Positions 1-5,958 of a DNA stretch of 8,577 nt are shown here, in pieces; within the stretch, counting starts at the first letter, position 1; each line of letters opens with the position of its first letter. The DNA lies in the NCBI GenBank assembly GCA_003646305.1, contig QNFJ01000087.1, forward strand, positions 1 to 8,577. The letters run 5' to 3'. The notes below the pieces were generated by a model. It was not told the DNA's origin and made no database searches. It saw nothing but the letters and a program-made list of their open reading frames with translations. Origin of the DNA: Gammaproteobacteria bacterium. GTDB taxonomy: Bacteria > Pseudomonadota > Gammaproteobacteria > Methylococcales > UBA2780. The position numbers and the translations under genes are program-made.

Positions 1-737
1 ACTAGTGCAGCAATTTCAAATCCTCCCAAATGCTGCAAAATCGAAAGTGGCGATGAAAGCCTCTCTCGATGCCGTTCAAGTGCCCGCTCAATCACCTGCT
101 GCTTCCTCAACTGCCCAGCCTGGTCTACACCTGTTCCTGAACCGACTAGTGCCTCAGGTGATCCATTTAACAGGGCACAAGCGAGAGCGCTCGCGCTGGT
201 TGTATTGCCAATCCCCATTTCACCACCCACAAAAAGGGTCGCTTCAGCGGCAACTGCACGGTCAACCGCATCACGCCCCGCTGCAAGAGCCAAATTACAT
301 TGTGATGAGCTCATTGCTGCATTCTGCACAAAATTTGCGGTCCCTTCACCAACCGATGCTTGTATAACACTAGATAACGAAATCGAACCGCCCTTAACGC
401 CAACATCAACGACCTCAAGTAATGCAGACTGCTGTTTCGCCAACACACTGATTGCTGCGCCACCCGCGACAAAGTTTGCCAACATCATCTGCGTCACCGA
501 TTGCGGAAAGGCGGAAACACCTTCCTCAACCACACCGTGATCTGCTGCGAAAACAGTAATCTGTACTTTCTTTATCGCCGGATCAACCCGCTGCTGCATG
601 GAAGATAACCTTACCGCAAGTGCTTCAAGTTCGCCCAATGAACCTGGCGGTTTAGTGAGCTGTCCTTGTCGCTCAAGTGCTTTACGGCGAAATTCTAATG
701 ATATTGGTTTGATTGGCTCTTTAATCCATTCCATCAT
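1..737 (-). CDS. cobT: Nicotinate-nucleotide--dimethylbenzimidazole phosphoribosyltransferase, 3' end cut off by window edge
   Basis: CobT transfers the phosphoribosyl group of nicotinate mononucleotide to 5,6-dimethylbenzimidazole, giving alpha-ribazole 5'-phosphate for the lower ligand of cobalamin; it is cytosolic. Translating the minus strand from 737 gives about 245 uninterrupted residues that run off the left edge, out of roughly 350 in the family. Visible family motifs are KPPGSLGELE (about 29-38), FAADHGVVEEGVSAFPQS (63-80), GEMGIGNTTSAS (172-183) and LGGFEIAAL (237-245). The catalytic glutamate near residue 317 in the Salmonella enzyme lies outside the window. Two ATG codons are adjacent (737 and 734). 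An AAAAGG stretch upstream sits 5 bases from the first and 8 from the second, so either could be used. The gene starts one base after the cobU stop, so the two are probably co-transcribed and perhaps translationally coupled. Family assignment is secure. Confidence 0.95.
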   Translation of the reverse strand, partial: MMEWIKEPIKPISLEFRRKALERQGQLTKPPGSLGELEALAVRLSSMQQRVDPAIKKVQITVFAADHGVVEEGVSAFPQSVTQMMLANFVAGGAAISVLAKQQSALLEVVDVGVKGGSISLSSVIQASVGEGTANFVQNAAMSSSQCNLALAAGRDAVDRAVAAEATLFVGGEMGIGNTTSASALACALLNGSPEALVGSGTGVDQAGQLRKQQVIERALERHRERLSSPLSILQHLGGFEIAAL

Positions 738-738
738 C

Positions 739-1263
739 TTAACCTTTTAATTTCTGTGGTAGCCCAGCTGTCACTAATGTCACCTGATGGCTGATATTTG
801 CTAGCGCTTGATGGAGCCAACCTGCCTCATCAATAAATCTTCTAGCCATTTCATTGACGGGGATAATCCCTTGCCCCACCTCATTGGAAACCAGTAAAAC
901 ATCAGCCTTAAGTGTTGGTAAAACTGCGACTAAAGCAGCCTTCTCTCTCTCAAACTGCTCCTTATTTACCCCTTCTGAGCCAGAAAAGAGAATATTACTC
1001 AACCACAACGTCAGGCAATCTACCAATAGCAACCTTCCATTAGCATCATTTTCTGTAAGTTTGGCGGCCAACATCACTGGCTCTTCAATTGTTTGCCAAT
1101 GACTGGGCCGCTCTGCCTGATGCTTTTTAATTCGCAAAGCCATCTCCTGATCATCCGCACCGGCTGTCGCCAGATAGAATACCTCACCATCAAATTCTGA
1201 AGCACGCCTCTCTGCATAACGGCTCTTGCCCGAGCGGGCGCCGCCAAGAATTAGTTCTATCAT
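739..1263 (-). CDS. cobU: Adenosylcobinamide kinase / adenosylcobinamide-phosphate guanylyltransferase
   Basis: This bifunctional enzyme phosphorylates adenosylcobinamide and then transfers GMP to it, making the adenosyl-GDP-cobinamide that CobS joins to alpha-ribazole. The protein is 174 residues, close to the roughly 180 of enteric CobU. The P-loop GGARSGKS is at residues 7-14. The stretch RIKKHQAERPSHW (44-56) carries the conserved histidine region that is guanylylated in the Salmonella enzyme (reported there as His46); H48 here is the likely equivalent, judged by eye. VDCLTLWLSN and SNEVGQGIIP are further family blocks. The ATG at 1263 has no clear Shine-Dalgarno sequence, but it puts the P-loop at the usual distance from the N-terminus. 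The gene is first in a cobU-cobT unit, divergent from bluB, which supplies the base used by CobT. Confidence 0.96.
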   Translation of the reverse strand: MIELILGGARSGKSRYAERRASEFDGEVFYLATAGADDQEMALRIKKHQAERPSHWQTIEEPVMLAAKLTENDANGRLLLVDCLTLWLSNILFSGSEGVNKEQFEREKAALVAVLPTLKADVLLVSNEVGQGIIPVNEMARRFIDEAGWLHQALANISHQVTLVTAGLPQKLKG

Positions 1264-1370
1264 CTGAGATTATTATTCAAAAATATAAACGTTGGAATGG
1301 TATCAATTTTTACGAAACAAAAACCACATCCTATTGCCATTTCTAACGAAAATCAGAATAATGAAGCGCT
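1264..1370. promoter_or_regulatory. Divergent cobU / bluB intergenic region
   Basis: This A/T-rich 107-base spacer must hold the promoters for both cobU (minus) and bluB (plus), because neither has another gene close upstream on its own strand. No convincing sigma70 pair is visible. On the minus strand TTGATA is followed 15 bases later by TATTTT, a short spacing. On the plus strand TTTACG is followed 17 bases later by TATTGC, a poor -10. The spacer is shorter than a complete cobalamin riboswitch, and I see no B12-box-like sequence. Confidence 0.4.
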
Positions 1371-2006
1371 ATGAGTGACTTTAATCCCGAAGAGATCGAC
1401 GCGCTATATCGCATCATGGCTGCGCGACGAGATATGCGCCATTTCCTCCCCGATCCGGTTGATCCAGCCATACTGAACAAACTCCTTCAGGCTGCCCATA
1501 TGGGGCCCAGTGTTGGTTTTATGCAACCTTGGCGCTTTATTCGTATCACCGACAAACCGCTTCGGCAGTCTATTCATAAGCTAGTTGAAGAAGAGCGGAT
1601 AGAAACCGCAAAAGTGCTTAAAGAGCGAAAAGATGAGTTTATGCGCCTCAAGGTCGAAGGAATCAATGAGTGTGGAGAACTTCTCGTCGTCGCCCTAACC
1701 GATCATCGTGAGAAACATATTTTTGGCCGCCGCACACTCCCTGAAATGGATCTTGCTTCGGTCGCTTGTGCCATCCAGAATATGTGGCTCGCCTCACGTG
1801 CCGAAGGACTTGGACTTGGCTGGGTTTCACTTTTTTCACCTGAAAAACTGGCCTCACTATTAAAGATGCCCAAGGGCAGCAAACCCATTGCTATTCTTTG
1901 TATCGGCCATGTTGAAGCGTTTTATGAAAAGCCAATGCTGGAAAAAGAAAAATGGGCTTCACGACTCAATCTTGATGAGCTGGTCTCAGAAAATAGTTGG
2001 CGTTAA
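1371..2006 (+). CDS. bluB: 5,6-dimethylbenzimidazole synthase (BluB, flavin-destructase of the nitroreductase fold)
   Basis: BluB uses reduced FMN as a substrate and breaks it down with oxygen to 5,6-dimethylbenzimidazole, the lower ligand base of cobalamin. The 211-residue protein has the nitroreductase-like start ARRDMRHF (18-25), then GPSVGFMQPWRF (45-56), GRRTLPEMDLASVACAIQN (119-137) and GLGLGWVSLF (146-155). D21 and S153 fit the two residues shown to matter in Sinorhizobium BluB (Asp32 and Ser167): their spacing is 132 here and 135 there. The GWVS block and the MDLASVACAIQNMWLA helix favour BluB over a generic nitroreductase, and divergence from cobU-cobT supports this strongly. The ATG at 1371 has only a weak GAAG upstream. 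The downstream region contains a gene remnant on the same strand. Confidence 0.95.
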   Translation: MSDFNPEEIDALYRIMAARRDMRHFLPDPVDPAILNKLLQAAHMGPSVGFMQPWRFIRITDKPLRQSIHKLVEEERIETAKVLKERKDEFMRLKVEGINECGELLVVALTDHREKHIFGRRTLPEMDLASVACAIQNMWLASRAEGLGLGWVSLFSPEKLASLLKMPKGSKPIAILCIGHVEAFYEKPMLEKEKWASRLNLDELVSENSWR

Positions 2007-2049
2007 TTCACCACGAACTGTTTTAAGCGATAAATGGCAAGACCATAGC

Positions 2050-2249
2050 ACGTATAAAACCAGGAGCCTCTTCACCCACGAACTCTTTGTTCGCGCCAGT
2101 GACCTTAATCACAGTAATCACCTGGAATCATTATCGCTGATATTGCCATAGACTACCGCGCAGAAATCCATTTCGGGCAACAGTTCAGCATCGAATTGCA
2201 CTCGATGAACTCTCAAAAAAACTACGATATGCCCTACCGAATATCCTGA
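2050..2249 (+). pseudogene. Remnant of a hotdog-fold acyl-CoA thioesterase (frameshifted, internally deleted, truncated)
   Basis: No intact gene lies between bluB and lapB, but two plus-strand blocks resemble small hotdog thioesterases of the kind carrying DLN-x-GNHL and GIIxAD...Y..E..fG motifs. Block one, frame of 2071, reads FTHELFVRASDLNHSNHL and ends at 2124. Block two, frame of 2121, reads PGIIIADIAIDYRAEIHFGQ and continues to MPYRIS before a TGA at 2247-2249. The blocks abut at about 2119-2126, where family members have roughly 35-45 more residues between these motifs, which suggests a deletion that also shifted frame. The C-terminal part (usually an AkTG..ffdY segment) is absent. The likely original start would be near ACG at 2050, possibly a mutated ATG; that is speculation. 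The match is from memory of the family, not a search. The left end is uncertain. Confidence 0.6.
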
Positions 2250-2255
2250 AAATAA

Positions 2256-3398
2256 TCAGGCCTGCTTCATCTTTGCCCACCGCTTACATGCTGGGCACTG
2301 CCAGTGTAATTCCTTCGCCTGAAATCCACATTCGCAGCACCTATAATTTCTATCCTGCCTTAATTCTTCCGCAATTCGGCATATGGCACTCGTATTATTA
2401 CTGATGTTCGACTGTAACCTGTCTTCTACTTCTAAGAGTTCGATTAGGCCGTTGACTGATGGTTTTTGAGAAATTTTCTCCATCAAAAACTCAAATGCTC
2501 TTTTTGCGCCATCCTGCCTGAAAATTACCTTTCCGTACCTAAAAGCTACTCTCTCCTCGGTATATTTAAGGCTATTTTCCTGTAAATATCTTATTTGTTC
2601 ATCAATAAGACCGAGTTTTTCAAAGCAATTCATAACAGGATCAAGGGTTTCCGAAAGGTAGCTGGAGTCTTTCTCAATCGCTTTTTGATAACTTTTCAAT
2701 GCAGCTTGATATTCGCCACTTTTAAACTCAAAATCTGCTAATAATAAATCTGCTCGTATGCAATCTGAGTCAATAGATAATGCCTTATTCAAACAGACGG
2801 AGGCTCTTTCTATATTATTCTTTGAGAAGCTTTCAAGTGCGAGTTCGCAATAAAAATGGGATAGAGGGACTTTCCAATCCTGCTTCTTATTTTTCTTCAG
2901 GTACTCAACGCAGCCGATCGCTTTCTGCCACTCTTTCTCATCCTGATAAATAACGAGCAGCTGCTCTTGTGCGCTCTGTTTGAAAACGGCTTCTTCAGAC
3001 AACTCTTCAAACAGGTTTTCAGCGCGATCCAGCAGACCTGCCTTAACGTAATCCATGCCCAACTCAAAAAGAGCTCGCGCACGCTGAGCCTTATTAAGTG
3101 ATGGTCTCGCGATCAGGTTCTGATGAATTCTAATAGATCGGTCAACCTCACCTTGCCGACGGTAAAGCTTACCTAAAGTAAAATGTATTTCGACCGTTGC
3201 GCTATCAACTTCAAGCAGTTTAATAAATGAGTCAATCGCTTTATCATGCTGCTCATTGAGCAGGTGATTCATGCCCTGAAAATAGGCTTGGTCTATGCGG
3301 TAGTTCTGTGAGGAATCTGTCTTGCTAAAATGCCTGTATGCTGCAAACCAGCCAGAAGCAGCAGCGACTGGCAGTAACAACGCCAGCAATTCCAGCAT
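2256..3398 (-). CDS. lapB: LapB (YciM): inner-membrane-anchored TPR protein with rubredoxin-like zinc/iron site, controls lipopolysaccharide synthesis
   Basis: LapB is the adaptor that promotes FtsH-mediated proteolysis of LpxC and so balances lipopolysaccharide with phospholipid synthesis. It faces the cytoplasm from an N-terminal membrane anchor. The 380-residue product matches the 389 of E. coli and starts with the near-identical membrane segment MLELLALLLPVAAASGW. Helical tetratricopeptide-like repeats fill about residues 35-340; GKLYRRQGEVDRSIRIHQNL and KAIGCVEYL are recognisable against the E. coli protein. The C-terminal rubredoxin-like knuckle YRCCECGF / WQCPACKRW supplies C354, C357, C368 and C371, with an extra cysteine at C355. 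The start lies one base after the lapA stop, and AAGAG before it can serve as ribosome binding site. The stop lies 7 bases from the end of the convergent thioesterase remnant. Confidence 0.97.
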   Translation of the reverse strand: MLELLALLLPVAAASGWFAAYRHFSKTDSSQNYRIDQAYFQGMNHLLNEQHDKAIDSFIKLLEVDSATVEIHFTLGKLYRRQGEVDRSIRIHQNLIARPSLNKAQRARALFELGMDYVKAGLLDRAENLFEELSEEAVFKQSAQEQLLVIYQDEKEWQKAIGCVEYLKKNKKQDWKVPLSHFYCELALESFSKNNIERASVCLNKALSIDSDCIRADLLLADFEFKSGEYQAALKSYQKAIEKDSSYLSETLDPVMNCFEKLGLIDEQIRYLQENSLKYTEERVAFRYGKVIFRQDGAKRAFEFLMEKISQKPSVNGLIELLEVEDRLQSNISNNTSAICRIAEELRQDRNYRCCECGFQAKELHWQCPACKRWAKMKQA

Positions 3399-3399
3399 G

Positions 3400-3687
3400 T
3401 TAACTCTTTCTGATAGGTAGAGTACGGAGGCTATCTAGCTCCTCTTCACTCTTCTTCAATTTTCTTTTTACCTTGGACAACTCACTTTTTAGCCTAATAA
3501 GCTTACCAAACTCAACGAATAATCCGAGTAAAACGCCAACTAGAAGAGCGGCCATTGCGACAAGTGCTAAAGGCAATTCAATTAAACCGTAGTAATAATT
3601 CAGCTCTACAGAAGCCGAATTAAGCATTGTAAAGAGAAAGCCAATAACCAATATTATTAAAAACAGTAGGAAGTTAATGATTTTCAT
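3400..3687 (-). CDS. lapA: LapA, small inner-membrane protein (DUF1049 / LapA family)
   Basis: This 95-residue protein has two predicted membrane helices (about residues 4-20 and 39-62), joined by a short loop with the conserved NSASVELNYYYG stretch. A charged lysine/glutamate-rich coiled-coil tail follows (about 65-90). That layout and length match E. coli LapA (102 residues), which is encoded with LapB and works with it in lipopolysaccharide assembly; the precise role of LapA is not well defined. AAAGGGA about 10 bases before the ATG at 3687 is the likely ribosome binding site. It is first in a tight lapA-lapB pair and has a candidate promoter of its own in the gap after ihfB. Confidence 0.94.
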   Translation of the reverse strand: MKIINFLLFLIILVIGFLFTMLNSASVELNYYYGLIELPLALVAMAALLVGVLLGLFVEFGKLIRLKSELSKVKRKLKKSEEELDSLRTLPIRKS

Positions 3688-3725
3688 TTTCTGGTTATTC
3701 CCTTTGTGATAAAGCTAGGTTGATT

Positions 3726-3755
3726 ACTATAAAAGATAGTTAAAAATAGGTACAA
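3726..3755 (-). promoter_or_regulatory. Candidate sigma70-type promoter for lapAB
   Basis: On the minus strand TTGTAC (3750-3755) is followed after 18 bases by TATAGT (3726-3731). The -10 matches the TATAAT consensus at five of six positions and the -35 at three. A start about 7 bases downstream would give a leader of roughly 30 bases before lapA. The -10 overlaps a perfect inverted repeat, ACTAT-N5-ATAGT (3726-3740), which could be an operator or chance in A/T-rich DNA. E. coli lapAB is heat-shock inducible; I see no clear sigma32 promoter here. Confidence 0.4.
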
Positions 3756-3792
3756 AGGTCACCTCGCCTCTATAACTAAAGAGTCTAACCCT

Positions 3793-4095
3793 CTACCTAA
3801 TTTTGGTCTTCTCTCGTGATGCATCCACTCTATCCCGCAGCTCTTTTCCAGGTTTAAAGTGCGGTACATATTTTCCAGAAAGAGAAACAGAGTCACCCGT
3901 TTTAGGATTACGCCCCATGCGTGGTGCGCGGTAATGCAGAGTAAAGCTTCCAAAGCCACGAATCTCGATACGATCTCCCGAAGCAAGCGATCGGCTCATC
4001 TGCTCTAAAATATACTTAACTGCAAGCTCTACATCTTTATAGGCAAGATGCGTTTGCTTTCTAGTGAGCAGTTCGATGAGTTCTGATTTTGTCAC
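3793..4095 (-). CDS. ihfB: Integration host factor, beta subunit
   Basis: IHF is the IhfA/IhfB heterodimer that binds and sharply bends DNA at specific sites, serving transcription, replication and recombination. I choose the GTG at 4095. It gives MTKSELIELLTRK, matching the E. coli start MTKSELIERL, and an AGGA (4104-4107) lies 8 bases upstream. An in-frame ATG at 4116 would add seven residues without homology and has no ribosome binding site. The 100-residue protein keeps the DNA-binding core ERIEIRGFGSF-type block (here DRIEIRGFGSFTLHYRAPRM), the beta-arm sequence GRNPKTGDSV, with the intercalating proline, and KYVPHFKPGKELRDRV. It ends with a slightly longer basic tail than the 94-residue E. 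coli protein. Its position after rpsA is the usual one. Confidence 0.97.
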   Translation of the reverse strand: MTKSELIELLTRKQTHLAYKDVELAVKYILEQMSRSLASGDRIEIRGFGSFTLHYRAPRMGRNPKTGDSVSLSGKYVPHFKPGKELRDRVDASREKTKIR

Positions 4096-4122
4096 GATTA
4101 CATTCCTGGTAAACATTAATTA

Positions 4123-4146
4123 GGGAGGGGCTACTATGCCCCTCCC
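4123..4146 (-). terminator. Strong GC-rich hairpin between rpsA and ihfB
   Basis: A perfect 9-base-pair inverted repeat (GGGAGGGGC / GCCCCTCCC) with a 6-base loop follows the rpsA stop by about 20 bases. Read in the direction of transcription it is not followed by a real T-run (only TAATTAATGTTT). It may be a partial terminator or a 3'-end stabiliser of the rpsA message rather than a full stop. It ends 27 bases before the ihfB GTG, so it could also limit read-through into ihfB. Confidence 0.6.
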
Positions 4147-4167
4147 CATTCACGTCATTATCTACAA

Positions 4168-5838
4168 CTATTTTGAATCTTCCATTTGCTCTTTAAAGAT
4201 ATCGCCCAATGTTGGGGCTTCAGCCTGCTTCTTAGAGTAGCCTTTAATTGCAGCAGCCTCTTCAGCAACATCTTTCGCTTTAATAGACAAGTTCAACGTC
4301 TTATTTTTCTTGTCTACACCCATAAATTTGGCTTCAACTTCTTCGCCAACTTTCAGGATAGTGCGAGCATCTTCGACCCGATCACGCTGAATTTCTGAAG
4401 CTCGAAGATAGCCTTCAATATTTTCTGCCAACTGGATCGTAGCACCCCTTGCATCAACTTCTTTGATGGTACCGATAACAATACTACCTTTATCATGTGC
4501 GGCAAGAAAATCTTGAAATGGGTCGTGTTCAAGTTGCTTGATGCCAAGAGAAATTCTCTCTCTTTCAGGATCAATGCCCAAGATAACAGTTTCGATTTCG
4601 TCACCTTTCTTGAAATTGCGAACCGCTTCTTCGCCTGGCTCAGACCAAGAAATATCGGTTAGATGAACCAGTCCATCGATGCCGCCTTCCAGACCGATGA
4701 AAATACCGAAGTCAGTAATCGACTTGATGTTACCGGTCAGCTTGTCACCTTTCTTCTGTGTTGCAGAGAAGCCTTCCCAAGGATTCACTTTGCACTGTTT
4801 CATGCCAAGTGAGATACGACGACGATCTTCATCAATCTCAAGAACCATAATTTCAACTTCATCAGCTAGTGTGACAAGTTTAGATGGGTTAACGTTTTTA
4901 TTAGTCCAGTCCATTTCAGAAACGTGAACCAGCCCTTCAACACCCTCTTCAATTTCTACGAAGCAGCCGTAATCTGTCAGGTTAGTCACTTTACCGAACA
5001 GGCGTGTTCCTGTTGGATAGCGACGAGCGATATTAACCCAAGGGTCTTCACCAAGCTGTTTAAGACCTAATGAAACGCGGTTCTTTTCAGGATCAAAAGT
5101 CAGCACTTTAACCTGAATTTCTTCACCAATCTCAACCTGCTCTGAAGGATGACGTACACGCTTCCATGCCATATCAGTGATATGCAGCAGACCATCAATA
5201 CCACCTAGATCGATAAATGCACCATAATCGGTAAGATTTTTGACGATACCTGGAAGGATCAGTCCCTCTTTCAGGTTTTTCAGTAACTCTTCTCTTTCTG
5301 CGTTGTACTCAGACTCAACAACCGCACGACGAGATAGAACAACGTTATTACGTTTTTGGTCAATTTTAATGACTTTGAATTCGAGATCTTTGTTCTCAAG
5401 AAACGACGTATCTCTAAGCGGACGAACATCAACCAATGAACCAGGCAGGAATGCCCGTAGTGCGCCAACATCAACTGTTAGACCGCCACGTACCTTGCCT
5501 GAAATTCGACCAATAATTGTTGCATTTTCTTCGAAAGCTTTTTCAAGATCAGCCCATGCCTGGTGTTTTTTAGCTTTATCTCTGGAAAGAAGGGTTGATC
5601 CGAGTCCATCCTCGACCATATCAAGTGCCACTTCAACTTGATCTCCAACTTCAACTTCAAGATCTCCTTCTGGCGTCAAAAACTGCCATTTTGGAATGAA
5701 GCCTTCTGACTTTAAGCCAGCGCTTACCACTACATATTCGTTACCGATTTCTACAACGGTACCTGCCAACATCGCACCAGGCCGCATTTCGGTTTTTGCC
5801 AAACTCTCTTCAAACAACTCCGCAAAGCTTTCGCTCAT
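4168..5838 (-). CDS. rpsA: 30S ribosomal protein S1
   Basis: S1 is the large RNA-binding ribosomal protein that recruits and unfolds mRNAs, especially those with structured or weak initiation regions. Six S1 (OB-fold) domains are visible at about residues 20-85, 105-170, 190-258, 275-345, 362-432 and 449-518. Domains 3-6 show the typical DYGAFIDLG, DYGCFVEIE and DFGIFIGLE repeats. The start MSESFAELFEESL aligns with E. coli MTESFAQLFEESL. I choose ATG 5838 (556 residues, against 557 in E. coli) because AGGA at 5846-5849 lies 7 bases before it. The other ATG, at 5844, would have a spacing of only one base. A 120-base leader separates it from cmk and contains two hairpins. In gammaproteobacteria S1 represses its own translation through leader structure, and this arrangement is compatible with that. 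Confidence 0.98.
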   Translation of the reverse strand: MSESFAELFEESLAKTEMRPGAMLAGTVVEIGNEYVVVSAGLKSEGFIPKWQFLTPEGDLEVEVGDQVEVALDMVEDGLGSTLLSRDKAKKHQAWADLEKAFEENATIIGRISGKVRGGLTVDVGALRAFLPGSLVDVRPLRDTSFLENKDLEFKVIKIDQKRNNVVLSRRAVVESEYNAEREELLKNLKEGLILPGIVKNLTDYGAFIDLGGIDGLLHITDMAWKRVRHPSEQVEIGEEIQVKVLTFDPEKNRVSLGLKQLGEDPWVNIARRYPTGTRLFGKVTNLTDYGCFVEIEEGVEGLVHVSEMDWTNKNVNPSKLVTLADEVEIMVLEIDEDRRRISLGMKQCKVNPWEGFSATQKKGDKLTGNIKSITDFGIFIGLEGGIDGLVHLTDISWSEPGEEAVRNFKKGDEIETVILGIDPERERISLGIKQLEHDPFQDFLAAHDKGSIVIGTIKEVDARGATIQLAENIEGYLRASEIQRDRVEDARTILKVGEEVEAKFMGVDKKNKTLNLSIKAKDVAEEAAAIKGYSKKQAEAPTLGDIFKEQMEDSK

Positions 5839-5853
5839 ATTCATATCCTAAGC

Positions 5854-5885
5854 AGGCTTCCTTTCACGTAACTTCTTGAAAGCCT
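5854..5885 (-). promoter_or_regulatory. Leader stem-loop upstream of rpsA, candidate S1 autoregulatory element
   Basis: In the rpsA leader, AGGCTTTC and GGAAGCCT can form an 8-base-pair stem (one G-U pair) around a 16-base purine-rich loop that contains AAGAAG and GAAA. The stem's 3' arm contains GGA and ends a few bases before the AGGA ribosome binding site. In E. coli the rpsA leader folds into several hairpins with GGA elements, used in translation initiation and repression by S1. The similarity here is in position and general form only; I could not compare the sequences. Confidence 0.4.
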
Positions 5886-5903
5886 TAATCAATTAATAAA
5901 ATT

Positions 5904-5940
5904 AAAAAATGCCACCGATGTTTTTAAGCTAAACATTCGG
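5904..5940 (-). terminator. Intrinsic terminator or attenuator after cmk
   Basis: On the minus strand CCGA-A-TGTTT pairs with AAACA-TCGG (5915-5940) around a 7-base loop, with one bulged A. The base of the stem can be extended by wobble pairs and one G-C pair. Six Ts (5904-5909) follow. It sits about 20 bases after the cmk stop and 65 bases or more before the rpsA start, so it would end or attenuate transcripts from tyrA-aroA-cmk. rpsA would then need its own promoter, as in E. coli, though I see no clear one. Confidence 0.55.
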
Positions 5941-5958
5941 CAACCCATCATGAGAAGA

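Noticed and set aside
1..6. ACTAGT at the first bases of the window
   Set aside because: It looks like a restriction-site boundary, but the same hexamer occurs again inside cobT (near 145) and the cobT frame passes through both, so it needs no special explanation.
1888..2151. 87-codon plus-strand open frame overlapping the bluB end
   Set aside because: Its first half is an out-of-frame shadow of bluB. Only its last part (from about 2050) matches a protein family, and that is described as the pseudogene remnant.
2245..2260. CCTGA-N6-TCAGG inverted repeat at the convergent remnant/lapB ends
   Set aside because: The stem is only 5 bp and no T-run follows on either strand, so it is not supportable as a terminator.
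3748..3764. Weak AGGT/ACCT hairpin followed by ATTTTT after ihfB on the minus strand
   Set aside because: A 4-bp stem with a 9-base loop is too weak to call a terminator, and it overlaps the candidate lapA promoter.
3759..3986. 75-codon minus-strand frame overlapping ihfB and running into the gap
   Set aside because: It is a frame shadow of ihfB, with no recognisable motif and no ribosome binding site.
5887..5899. AATCAATTAATAA, one mismatch from the IHF consensus, in the rpsA leader
   Set aside because: It lies in A/T-rich DNA where such matches are common, and it lacks the A-tract usually found on the 5' side of the core.
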